From Venturia oleaginea (lineage: Eukaryota > Ascomycota > Dothideomycetes > Venturiales > Venturiaceae): 64,000 nucleotides of DNA. The stretch is taken from contig JABMLP010000003.1 of assembly GCA_013176395.1 (NCBI GenBank), positions 1,364,001 to 1,428,000 of the forward strand, given 5' to 3'. This document shows, piece after piece, positions 45,608 to 55,689 of the stretch. Both the position numbers and the translations under genes were made by a program. Position 1 is the stretch's first letter. Every line of letters begins with the position of its first letter. The notes under the pieces were generated by a model. The model was not told the DNA's origin and searched no databases. It saw only the letters and a list, made by a program, of their open reading frames with translations.

Positions 45608-45873
45608 ATGCACATTACAACTCCTAGTCTTCTAGCTGTTCTCAGCCTCTCCTCTTTCGCCGCGGGTTTTTATTCTGTAACGCCCCGCCAAAAAATTGCG
45701 TAAATTTTCATGTAAGTCAAACTTATCTACGTGTCTATCGGTGTAACTAAGGTATAAAATAGTGCAGGAAGGAAACCTGCAAATCTCCCGCTAAACCATG
45801 TCCAGGAAAGAAAAAGACTATCTGCTGCGACGAATCAGATGATAAATTTTGCGTTGTTCAGCCCCCGTCGTAG
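45608..45873 (+). CDS. Small secreted cysteine-rich protein, candidate effector-like (59 aa, 2 exons)
   Basis: Exons are 45608..45676 and 45763..45873, 180 nt including the stop. The 23 residues of exon 1 form a textbook signal peptide: MHITTPSLLAVLSLSSFAAG, then FYS. The intron (86 nt) has donor GTAACG, a TAACTAAG branch site and acceptor AATAG. Exon 2 encodes the mature part, with six cysteines in 36 residues spaced C-x4-C-x6-C-x7-CC-x7-C and many lysines (PGKKKTICCDESDDKF). A TATA-like ATATATAG lies about 70 nt upstream. No family is recognised. The size, even cysteine number and transposon-rich surroundings are typical of fungal effector candidates or small antimicrobial-type proteins, but function is unknown. 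It could also be unexpressed. The phase-exact splice and intact frame argue for a real gene. Confidence 0.65.
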
Positions 45874-46330
45874 ACATATCCAGGTAGGCCTCCTAGATCC
45901 ATTGGTTTTTCTTACATCGCAATCAACTAACTCTGGTAAGTAAAATCCGGATAATGTTCTGCCTGACCTCGTTTCTTGGACAATGGTTGATATAGGAAGA
46001 GACATTGGGAAGTACTCGGCACCACTTGACAATACGAGGCCGTCTTACAGCTACCAGATAGTTCCCGAACAATGGATGAGATTAGAAGATAATTTCTGTC
46101 ATCCTCTGTAGGCATCCGTGTATTGCTTCTCAGTCCAGGCAGACTGATGCATCCTGAGCCGATCCAGATTCACTTACGCGACCATTGTTTCATTGCTCGT
46201 CGCATCAATTCTTCTTGTGCGTATGGAGTTGGCTTCCTTTGGCGTCCAACTCCATGGATTAAAGCGACGATTGAAATATCACGTGAACAGTAGTATGCAG
46301 GGATGCGTTACGTTCATCCTGTTCGTGAAA

Positions 46331-46497
46331 GCTACCGTGGATTTCGCCTAAAGTCGCACCGGTTGCAGGGATGCGCATGGACGAAATTTGCGTGGGAGAT
46401 CTTTCGAAGATGGTTTCCGTCCATACAAAAAACGTCTGTGCCGGGTCACTTTGATCCCTGCAACGGGTGCGACTTTGGGCGAAATCTACTATGGTAC
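46331..46497. mobile_element. MITE-like element with about 40-bp inverted repeats
   Basis: The left arm, from GCTACCGTGGATTTCGCCTA through AAGTCGCACCGGTTGCAGGG (46331-46370), is the near-perfect inverse of TCCCTGCAACGGGTGCGACT and TTGGGCGAAATCTACTATGG (46455-46495). The loop is about 83 bp with no coding sequence. The transposase family is not identifiable, and clear target duplications are not visible. Confidence 0.7.
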
Positions 46498-46886
46498 GGC
46501 ATCGAAGGTCAGGCGCTCAGCTATCCTCTTGTGGAGCTAGACAGATGGAGATAAGTGAGAATGACATTCACCACTGGGCTTTGTAGGCGTTATTGATATC
46601 TCTTCAAGCAGCCGGTCCATCTACCATCGCATTCTGTGCGCAGTGGACCTGTTCGATATATGGGCCGAGCCGATTGTCTTCAACATGTTTCTGACAGGGA
46701 AACGGTGCAGGGGAACGCTGGGTGCGACTTCACCCGGGACAGCCGACATCCTATCCCGTTGTTTGCAAGACGCAAAGAGTGAAACTGATAAGAGTTTTGC
46801 CCCTCACAGATCTGTCGATACAAAAGTTGGAGGCTCCCCTCATCAGCCTTGGGATTTGCAAACCTACAAAGAAGCAAAAAGTACAT

Positions 46887-47912
46887 ATGGCTTTCACTTA
46901 CGTTGAGGGAAAAGGTGTGGACTCTTCCATTTTGCCTAAATTAGGCAACCTGAAAGAGAGAACCGTTATCGTTACAGGCGGTAAGTAAAACATGAACCTT
47001 AAGACAAGGGACAAGACTCACCCAGAACTTGCAGGTATCAGTGGATTAGGCGCCGCCAATGTCAGAGCATTTTCTGCCGCCGGGTATATGATTGTTGCAA
47101 TCGTTCCGTTCGTAGTCGAAACTAATACATTATTAGCGCTCATGTCACTATCGTGGATCTCAATGAGAACCAGGCGCTCGCAGCCTTACAGAAGTTAGTC
47201 CGCTTAGCCGCCCTCAGGCTTTCTTGTTACATCTAACATGAGCAGTGTCTATTTCATAAAGAGTGACGTCCGATTCTGGTCAGAACAGCTCTTTGTCTTC
47301 AAAAGCGCCCTGAAGAACTCTTCGAATGGCAGAATTGACATTGTTTATTACGGGACGGTAGCTGGAAAGACGCAGCATACTCGTAGCCAAAGATTGTTTA
47401 GATTCAGTTAAAGAGTGAAGGTATCTACAAACAGAGAACCTCAATGAGGTTCTTTCTCTATACTAGGCTCAATCAGGCTTAGGCTCTTAGCCTATACCAA
47501 CCATGGGCCATGCCCATAACATTGTTATCGCCAATGCTGGAATAATAGCAACAAATGATCCGATCATGACTATCGGTATGCTTTTCTCCCAATCCTCCAT
47601 CATCGTTTCTGGCTGCATGTGTCATTAGCTAATTTTGAGTAAGACGACTCAGAAGAGCCACAAGAACCAGATCTCCGCATCGCTTAAAGCAATATTGTGG
47701 GCGTTTTGTACACCACCAAATTAGCTTTTCACTGCTTTGCGATCTCGCCTTCCCCATCTCGAGAGAAATGGTTGATAATGAAATCAAGCGTGGCAGGATA
47801 TCTCGATCTCCCGAGCGACCATCGATCGAACACTCCAATACCATCATCACATACTATTATCAATTTCATGGCCTGGCGGATGTACTTCACTACAGTCACA
47901 AAGGCCCTGTAA
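46887..47912 (+). pseudogene. Short-chain dehydrogenase (SDR) pseudogene, interrupted by an insertion
   Basis: The gene starts MAFTYVEGKGVDSSILPKLG and follows classical SDR order through introns with good signals. VIVTGG joins ISGLGAANVRAFSAAG (TGxxxGxG cofactor motif), then AHVTIVDLNENQAL, YFIKSDVRFWSEQ and NGRIDIV. The frame is then broken by a 173-bp insertion at 47346-47518, after which IVIANAGIIATNDPIM (NAG motif) resumes. Beyond a further intron the substrate-domain segment is out of frame and carries stops; a late piece encodes VAGYLDLPS near 47790-47815. The catalytic YxxxK region and C-terminus are missing. So the gene is disrupted and truncated. It resembles fungal 15-hydroxyprostaglandin-dehydrogenase-like SDRs. 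Confidence 0.75.
47346..47518. mobile_element. 173-bp insertion with 8-bp target duplication inside the SDR pseudogene
   Basis: The octamer ACATTGTT occurs at 47338-47345 and again at 47519-47526, directly flanking the insert. Removing one copy and the insert restores the SDR reading through RIDIV-IANAG. The insert starts TATTACGGG and ends GCCCATA, with only a weak terminal inversion. It contains a hairpin, AGAGAACCTCAATGAGGTTCT (about 47429-47449). An 8-bp duplication suggests a hAT-type mechanism, but the ends are not diagnostic. Confidence 0.7.
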
Positions 47913-49103
47913 CAACCTTGTAGAATCTCTTTACATACCGACCATTAGGTTAACACGTATTCTACTTGGTATATTATAAGTTTATAACGAGAAGACCATA
48001 ATTCAAACTAGAGGACTAAAATAGTATGAATATTATTATAATAATAATAATCGGATTTTACGTGGTATGTAATGGCGTATGTGCCGTGTGCCCACAATCT
48101 CTATCTACAATTGCAAAAACCCAACTCTCTGGGATAAAAAAGCCATTCGTCACTTTCCAGACCGCGCCCCGTCCATGGACCGGCGCCGTCGAACTATGCC
48201 CCCCCGTTCACTGCCCGAGTCATCTATACTGTGGTCAGTATAGGACACCCTCCGCTCCTGATGCTCCCAATCCTCTGTTCCGGGTCCGGTGTTGTCCAGA
48301 TTCCGAGTTGGCCATTGTTGTTGTAAATCCAGGGTCCGGGATTTTTACAACACCAGGATCCAATATGCCAAGCATCGTAAGGACCCAAACATTGCGAGTC
48401 CAGGTGAGGGCGTGGTAACGGACACGGCGCGCCCTGGTAACGCGTCGTTAATAAATAAACAACTTCCACCCCAATCTCTCCTCCCTCCTTCACCTCACAA
48501 CAATCTTCAGTCCACACCTCTTCTCTACTCAGTCCCTCCTCAAGCCAGATGTTAGCCTCTATCCTTGTAGATAGAGCCGCAAAGGTAGCGAGTCTTTTCC
48601 CTGTTTAGCCTGGCCTTCAAGCCGGCTTAGCATTCAGGATGGACGAAGCCCTTCCTGCCCAGTTAACATCTAGTTTGCTCCTGAAGCATACTTCAAGGGC
48701 ACGCCTTTCCGAGTTTGCACCTCGTTCCGGCTTCCCTACTCTTGGTACACCGACATGCGCATCCGTCCTCTCGGGCTATACAGACAGTCTCTCTGATTAG
48801 GACTTGATCCTACCTCCCACGAGGCTATCCTAAGGTCAGAGCCCATCAAAGGGATGAGGTCTTAGGGACTAGCAGTGGCTGCCATTGTATACCACACCCC
48901 GCGGGTTTTTGACGCCCGTTTCGCGTTACCTAAAGGAGTCTCCTCCGAATAGGCCGACCATGTCTTGCACGGGTTCCGTATGCCAATCTCCGTTGCCAGC
49001 GAGAGAGGTCCGGTGGTCCCGTACTAATCAAGCCTGTTTCCCCAGTATCTTAACATACGGAATACTACTTACAATTATAGAGTCTGTGTCTCCCGCTGTC
49101 CCT

Positions 49104-49200
49104 ATGCTCCGTATCTTCCACTCATCTAATGCTCCGTATCTCTACCTTTTCTAATGCTCCGTGTCTCTCGCCTTTCCAATGCTCCGTGTCTGGGACTCAA
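49104..49200. repeat. Minisatellite, four copies with exact 25-bp period
   Basis: The heptamer ATGCTCC recurs at 49104, 49129, 49154 and 49179, each followed by GT(A/G)TCT and a pyrimidine-rich filler ending TTC or CATC. Exact spacing of 25 bp shows a true tandem repeat. Confidence 0.8.
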
Positions 49201-49737
49201 CGAAGTGTAGGGCGTTCGGTATTAACGAGGTCTATCCCTATTAGTTGTATTCTTAGGCCATACGTCTGTAGTATAGGAGATCTGCTTTCCCTCGTCAGTC
49301 CCCTCTACGGTTCGACTGATCTCAGAGTGCAGGCGGGCTCAAGGGTGTCCTGTCTCTCCCCTAGGAATACCACAGCCGCTTTCGCAGCCCGGCCTATTTA
49401 CTTTCTAGATAGGAGAGAGTCGGATGGTTTTCGTATCCTGATATCCCTTGATTTCTTGTTTCTGCTTGTTATGACTGAGCGAGCATCTGGTTTGCGGCTA
49501 GGTAACGAATCCCGCCGTGCCCACGTTGCCATGCCTATGTAACCCTACAGTCCATTCAAGCTGGTATTGGCGCGTATTCAATGACCTAGGGCGTGGTGGT
49601 GTTGTGTCGTCGCGTCGTTCGTCGGTGGATTCATCTTTCCTTCACACCTCCGGAACGCACTCGCGGCGACAGCGAGGTGCAGGGAGGTGCTACTGACGCC
49701 GGTAACATCGCGAGAAGATGTGAATCCTTCGTCCCAT

Positions 49738-49782
49738 CAGTATCCGGCCTTGGATACTGATGCCCATCGTCTTTTCGATGGG
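49738..49782. other. Two adjacent perfect hairpins
   Basis: CAGTATCC-ggcctt-GGATACTG (49738-49759) and CCCATCG-tctttt-CGATGGG (49763-49782) are perfect inverted repeats with 6-nt loops, separated by three bases. The arrangement is too regular to be chance composition. It may be a retroelement end structure, a terminator-like RNA fold or a transposase recognition site. Confidence 0.6.
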
Positions 49783-49992
49783 GGCTGTCAGAAAATTAAT
49801 CCAGTTTAAAATCTAGCTAATCCATCCAAGAACTCGAACACGCCCTAGAGCGTAATTCACGGTGTAAGGCCTAATTTAGCTAGTTGCCAACCGTTATCTT
49901 CGTTTCTGTAAGAGTTCAACCCTCAAAGGTGTTTCGCAAGTGAGAGAAGACAGCTTGTATTTCAAGTATCTAAGTACAAGGAGGAAAGTGTA

Positions 49993-51383
49993 CTATGGTA
50001 AACGGACAAATAAACGTTAGTTAGTGGGACTGATCTGCACTTAATATCGGCCGGAGATCCCACATTCTTGGTGTAATAATACATGATTATAAAGCTGTTT
50101 TTGAGCTCAATTTCAACGCTATCACCATTTCGTATACCCTCCCTCTGCTGCAATCAAGTCTTGGCATCTTTGAGGCATAGTCTCTATCAAACTCCACAGT
50201 TTCTGCGGAGTTATAGCATTCTCCCAAGCTTCCTGTACAATCCTTCTCAATTCTGGATGGTTATAATACCTATCCTTATAGTTTGCCTCTATCCAATCCT
50301 TCATCCAATTCCATACTGTCTCAATTGGGTTCATATCTGGTGAGAAAGGTGGCCAAAAGATGAGAGGGACCCGGAGGCGTAGGAGCTCTGCTTTCGTAAG
50401 AGAACCTGAGTGCCCTGGGGCGTTATCCTGCATCAAAAAGAGCCTATTCTGTCGTGTATATTCAGCCATTGTAGGCACGATTCTCTCCGTGTATGACTCC
50501 TAAATTGGTAAGAAAAGGAGGCTTAAGAGAGGGAGAATCTACCGACCATATTGATAGCACCCCAGTTCTTCTCCCAGAAAAGAGATGGCCCTTTTTGAGC
50601 CCCGTAGAATGAACCCCAGAACATGCACCCTTTCTTCCTTTGAACCTTCTGAACTACGCAATCAGGGTGGAGTTCTTCGCCGGCTTTGCGGGTAACCCAT
50701 TGCTTCCTATGCCTCCCTCCTGTTACCCAGGTCTCATCAGTCCACAGTATAGTAGCCCATTGTTGTAAGGTCCAGTGTTGGTGCTCTAGGGCCCAGGCAA
50801 GGCGGAGGCGTCGATTCTTATCGGAGAGGGGTGGTTTTTGCCTTGCAACATAGCGCTTGTAACCTCTTTTAGCAAGTGCTTTTCGGAGGCAATCTGCTCC
50901 TACACCAAGGTGGGCAAGAGGGCTAATTGAGAGTGCTTGCCAGATTAATAGTCGAGCTGCTTTTGAGCTACATACGTAGGCTTCAAGCTCATCAATCTGC
51001 TCCTCTGTAAGGTATCCTTTTCGGCCCGCACGTCGCTTCTTTTGAGGCGTAGGGTGACCTGCATTGACGGCCAACTGACACTGCCGTATAGCAACACAGG
51101 TGCCGTGTTTCTCCTGGAAAAACTGCGAAATTGCGTGGTAGGTTAAGCCTGCTTGGTGTAGGTTAAGGATAATAAGGCGTTGATCTCGTGTGAGCTCTTG
51201 AGACCTCATGATGGCTGCAGTTATAACACCAAAATCTTGTGTATACAGAATGTCAACGTGGCTGTGGAAGGAGATTACATAAACACCAAAAATTCGAGAT
51301 TACGGCTTGTATACAGCTTAACATGATTGCGGCGTCACCTCGGTGGATCGCCATACTAACGTTTATTTGGCCGGCAACCATAG
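49993..51383 (-). mobile_element. Complete Tc1/mariner element
   Basis: Terminal inverted repeats of about 28 bp lie at 49993-50020 (CTATGGTAAACGGACAAATA) and 51357-51383 (inverse starting CTATGGTTGCCGGCCAAATA). Each is bordered by TA (49991-49992 and 51384-51385), the Tc1/mariner target duplication. The length of 1391 bp, one transposase gene and intact ends suggest recent insertion. Confidence 0.88.
50122..51209 (-). CDS. Tc1-like DDE transposase (346 aa, 2 exons)
   Basis: Exons are 50547..51209 and 50122..50499. A 47-nt intron with donor GTCGGT and acceptor TTTAG removes an in-frame stop. The N-terminal helix-turn-helix part (ELTRDQRLIILNLHQAGLTY) is followed by a basic linker (QKKRRAGRKGYLTEEQ). 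The DDE domain has ILWTDETWVTGG (first Asp), FLMQDNAPGHSG (second Asp) and WPPFSPDMNPIETVWNW (Glu). The D-to-E spacing is about 34 residues, as in Tc1. All three catalytic residues are present and there is no nonsense codon outside the intron, so the enzyme may be functional. If the GTCGGT donor is not used, the element would be dead. Confidence 0.85.
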
Positions 51384-53119
51384 TAAGTACAGGAAGGATA
51401 GCTTGTATATATAATCCTCCTCTTGCAAATAGATCCTTCTAGAATGTATCTTTAAATAGAACATGACAGCTTGCAAAATAACAAGAGAACAAATGAGAAT
51501 CCAATCATGGATAAGCTAGGGAGAAGGATTCCATCCCTTAACAGTTTCAATACACCTAAGTAGCCCGCGGTGAACCTACGTATACCCATATTTTTCCCCC
51601 GTTAAGGATATATCCATTGAGGGAACAACTGCGGTATATTGTCACAGGCTATGGCCTAGATTGTGGTTCTCGGCTATGCCCTCAACCTTTGGAAACTTCT
51701 GGAAGATTCCACAGCCTCACCACCACTGATTATAAAACCATGTATTCTAGTCTATCTCTTTTTTCCTCAAGTTTGTAATACTCGTCAATCAGGATAGTCA
51801 ATTGAAAAACATATCGACCACGCCTCTCACATATATATACCTCTCTTAGCCTTAGTGTCACGGCTAGTAGTAACTAATGAAAGGCATGAACAGCAATCAG
51901 GTATGACTAAATGTGATAGTGAACTACAGGTAGCTATGTAAATGGGGGCTGGGAGCAAGGCCTACTTATAGGTCTTGCTGTGGCCCGTGTACTGTGGCGC
52001 CTTGTTAAGTGCTTGGACACTGTGGTTGTTCCAGTAGCCTAGCAAGTGTTACGGGGAACTCGTTTCTCAACACAGTTGATTATGTCAAGACCTTCTTGAC
52101 ACCTGTGTTCTCTTGTTCTGGTCCGCGGGTTTGGGGTAAGGGCAATATCAGTCTGGAAGTACTTACCTTAAGTACCTTCCCTTGCTCAGGTTCTTTGGAG
52201 GCTCACTAGATCCTAGCCGTCCGATGTATCTCCCAATTCAATTGTCGTCTAACCGATTTGATCCTCAGATCAATCCTGAACGCTTGTGGGTTAGTATGAA
52301 GGTTGTGGGTGGGCTTGCTTCGTATGCATATGACTTGTGCATGATTGTATCTAAGTAAAACTTTGTAAAAGGTCGTTACTGTAGTAGGTTGAAAAGGCTC
52401 CTATGTAAGAAACATAACATGAGATAACCACGAAGAGAGAAAGGAAAGTCCGTCCAATGTCCTCCCTATATACCCTTCTGGTTCTGGGTGCCAAGGTGTA
52501 TTCCCACACCTGTTAGATTGATTGATTGATTAATTGTTTCCTACTCGGTTGCAGCCGCTTAATCACGCAGCTATGTCCGGTCAGGAGGATTTCACCAGAC
52601 AGCCGACACGTGATAAATCATAAAATCTACCACGCCCCACTTCGCCTCGTTCACTAAAACAAGACCAGCTGTCCCTTCCGTCCTCCCTCTTTTCTCTAAA
52701 CCTGTATTTCCAAATGCCCACCGGCTCTTGCCGATACTGGTTATTCTGCTAGTATATCCATGCTATATAGATCCCAAGAGGCAATACCTCGTGTTTCGCT
52801 AACCTTTTACCTACAGTCTCCCTCCAGTACTCAGCTTCGTCTGTCTGTTTTGCCTTATCCCTCAAGGCTTGTCTGTTCCCGAAATGTGTTTCCGCTTGTG
52901 ATTGTTGCCTTGCACGAGATTCCTATGCGGCAGTGAACTTGATTGTGTGATGCTGGAGACAATAGTAACCCTCGTAGTCGTGATTTCGCTGCTTGAGTGT
53001 GATACTCCGGTTATGCCCGTAGACGAGGCTATCTGGTGGCTGCCGTATTGTATGGCACCGATCGTGCTATAGACCTGCCGTCTTATAGTCGGAGCCTACC
53101 TGCTGCTAGTCGCTCTCCC

Positions 53120-53350
53120 TACTTGCTATATCGCGCTCCTACTCTTGCCAATGCCATAACTGGGACGCAACAGTCTGGGAAGAGGCTCAAGGCTACGTCT
53201 GCTGGCTTGTAGGGAGGGGATTTGCCGCCAATAAGCTCCTTCTATGCGTCCTTACTGCTTACTGTGTCGCGCGCCTACTCTTGCCAATGCCATAACTGGG
53301 AGGCAACAGTTTGGGGAGAGGCTCAAGGCTCTGGGCAACAGCTTGTAGCA
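53120..53350. repeat. Two direct copies of a roughly 95-bp sequence
   Basis: 53120-53212 and 53255-53350 share CTACTCTTGCCAATGCCATA, AGGCTCAAGGCT and GCTTGTAG with a few substitutions, at a period of about 136 bp. No coding potential is apparent. Confidence 0.7.
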
Positions 53351-53606
53351 GGACGGTTTTCCAAGACGTTGGGAGAGGTTGTCTAGTCATTGCAGTGGTG
53401 TGTAGTGCCGATTATTGCACACCGGGCGTCTGATGTTTGAGTTGTATTGAAGGTATTGCCGTTCTAGCGGTGACTCGTCGACTCGGGGCGTTGCAGTGTC
53501 ATCTAGGGTGATGGACTAGCCGGGAGATAGTGACTAGATGGTTGCTGTTGTCTTTGGTGGACGCATCGTTCGTGTAGCTTGCTCGTATATTCGTGTGCTT
53601 GCTCTG

Positions 53607-53689
53607 CAGTGGCCGCGACGGCGACTCTAGAGGTACCTCCTCGATGCTGAGGGACGCGCGATGTCCTCTAGAGGCCGGAGCGGCCACTG
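53607..53689. repeat. Imperfect inverted repeat, about 25-bp arms
   Basis: CAGTGGCCG plus CTCTAGAGG (53607-53633) pairs with CCTCTAGAG plus CGGCCACTG (53665-53689), with a short asymmetric interior and a 31-nt loop. It is GC-rich and would form a strong stem in RNA or single-stranded DNA. Confidence 0.6.
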
Positions 53690-53824
53690 GCAGATGAGTT
53701 TTGATGATCTTTAGATGATACTTCTGTAAATTCCAAGAATTGAGTTCTCGCTGTGTGTGCTGTTTTTCCCCACACCTGTCAGATCTGTGGTGTGACGGCA
53801 CGGCATGGCTATCCTGCAGTCACG

Positions 53825-55249
53825 TTATTTCGTGGCCTTAGCGTGACGTGCACAGCCACCTGTGGCTAAAGCGCTACATCTTTGCGCTTCTGAGGTCTTT
53901 TGCTCTGTAGAGTGTGGACCCCAGATATGACCCAACCCCAGATATGACCCACGAAAATCCTCCAAAGCGCATGCTACACGCGTTATCCCCACCAATGCCT
54001 TCAAAATCATCCAAAAAATCGCCGGAGTCTTCGACTGCCACGGCGTCTCCTGCGGTGGGGGTGCTGGTGGGGTACGTAGCCGTACTTCAAGGCGATCCAA
54101 TACCACCTCCGCGTTAATAGGGACTAGCCCTACCATCTCAAAAGCCTTTCGACAGTTCTCATCTGTAAACACGTCGAAAAACGCGTCTTTTAAAGCCGGG
54201 AGGAAGCCTTCTTTGTTGATATGGTAGACGCGTCGGCGTGCCAAGTCTCGAACTCGTTGAGAGTACTTGCACTTCAACGGCGAGAAGCAGACCACATCAA
54301 GAGGCTGAAGGATATGCGATGAATGAGGTGGCATACAGAGCGTTAGGATCTTATGTTCGAGGCAGTAGTCCTTGAAATCCTGGTTGAGATGGCTCTCATG
54401 GCCGTCCAAGATGAGCAGCCTATACCCCCCTACTTGACGCGCCTTTGTATGCGCGTCAAAGTGCTTCAACCACATTAGACCAAGCGCATTGTTTGTCCAG
54501 CCGTTCTCAGAGACCGAGAGCTTCCAATTCCGTGGTATATCTGCCTCCTCATACCACGCAGAGATGTGAACGCGTCCTTTGTAGGTAATGAAGGGCGGGG
54601 TCGCATACCCAGCGGCGCAGATACTCTGGATGATTGTAACCCACTCGCGATTGCCTGGCTGGATCAAATTAGGCCGTGTACGTCTTTCAGAAGCTGTGAC
54701 GACCTTCATTGACCCAATAACGCCCATCTGGAAGCCAATCTCGTCAAAGTTGTGCGTATCCTTGTCGTGGATGCCGTCCTTGGCTTTAGTATCTGCAACG
54801 AGCTTGAACCACGCGCCGATAATCTCTGGATCTTCCTGTAGTATCCTCTGCCTATCCTTGGCTCGATTGAAGGCCATCTTGAGCTCATCTGAGCGCGTTA
54901 TGAACTTCTCAGCCCAGTTTTTCCCTACTGGCTCTCCACCGCGTACACCCAGCAGTTTATCCGCCATATCTGCCACCTCACACAGCCGGGGCGCAAATTC
55001 TCACAAATCGAGGTCGAGGATATATTGGACAAGCGTTTGCTCTTCTGTTGCAGTGAGCTTATGGGAGTTTGGGCGAGTTTGAGATGGAGAGGTAATTCCG
55101 CAGAGCCGATCAGAGAGCCTTTGGTGTTTGATGTTGAAGGCTGCAGCAGCGCGTCGTAGGCTTTGAAATTGGCCAGAGGTATAGGCCTGAAGAGCGAGAT
55201 CAATTCTGCCTTCTTCTTGAACGGCTATCGCGCTGCGTTGTTGAGACAT
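53825..55249 (-). pseudogene. Pogo/Fot1-type transposase with premature stop
   Basis: From ATG 55249 the frame encodes a Psq/CENP-B-like N-terminus (LRRAAAAFNIKHQRLSDRL, then KLTATEEQTLVQYILDLD). A TGA follows at 55003-55001 and the same frame continues uninterrupted to 53825. The continuation has the CENP-B-type second DNA-binding part (NWAEKFITRSDELKMAFNR), DDE_1 blocks HNFDEIGFQMGV (first Asp; usual DET reads DEI), LLILDGHESHLNQDF (second Asp) and LCMPPHSSHILQPLDVVCFS (third Asp). The C-terminus past about residue 330 looks frame-altered and lacks a zinc knuckle. The TGA fits a CGA-to-TGA transition. A right terminal repeat candidate ACGTATTCCACCACC points inward from TA at 55330-55331; the left end is uncertain. 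Confidence 0.8.
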
Positions 55250-55689
55250 TGCGTGTTGAAGAGGATAAGGGCTGTACCAAGGAAAAGTGGCCGGCTCGGT
55301 GGTATGGCCGGCTCGGTGGTGGAATACGTTATACACTTCTCTCCGGCCCCTTCTCGCGATCCTTCTCTTAATTGCTCCTGTCGATGTCGAATAGACTTTG
55401 ATACGCGTGTGGCATAAGGGTGAATTCTGTACATTGATGGTCACTATACGAGCTATGTACATGATAAGTCTCCGTGTATAGACTTTAGATCCCTGTGCTA
55501 CCAAGGAATCCACAGTCGATGTACCATGCACCTTTATCCCTATTTAAAACCTCTAGTACTGATGATAGCTTCTAGAGAGAATTGTGAATTCGATCCCTAT
55601 TATGGTAGGGTAATGGTGGACTTGGACATGTCCTATCGAATATATTAGAGCCATACTCGGTGAAAGAGCAGAAGAAGCTAACGTTATCG

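Larger units (their letters stand above)
47913..49990. other. Non-coding, transposon-like sequence
   Basis: About 2 kb with no recognisable protein domain in any frame. It contains an ATT/ATAATA microsatellite at 48028-48050, a 25-bp tandem repeat at 49104-49200 and two adjacent hairpins at 49738-49782. The pyrimidine-rich plus strand and absence of ORFs suggest a non-autonomous retroelement (LARD-like) or very old relic. Confidence 0.45.
51386..53820. other. Non-coding, repeat-derived sequence
   Basis: About 2.4 kb without a recognisable coding domain. TGTCACAGGC (51641) through AGTGTCA (about 51863) may be an LTR relic but the termini do not match well. The related strings CCACACCTGTTAGATTG (about 52504-52520) and CCACACCTGTCAGATCTG (about 53772-53789) may bracket one old element of roughly 1.3 kb. 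A tandem duplication and a large inverted repeat lie inside (listed). Confidence 0.4.

Noticed and set aside
49738..49815. Helitron 3' end (hairpin plus CTAG)
   Set aside because: The nearest CTAG is about 28 nt beyond the second hairpin, too far for the usual 10-12 nt spacing, and no helicase gene is present.
51641..51863. Possible LTR TGTCACAGGC...AGTGTCA
   Set aside because: The ends are not inverted repeats of each other, there is no flanking duplication and no second copy.
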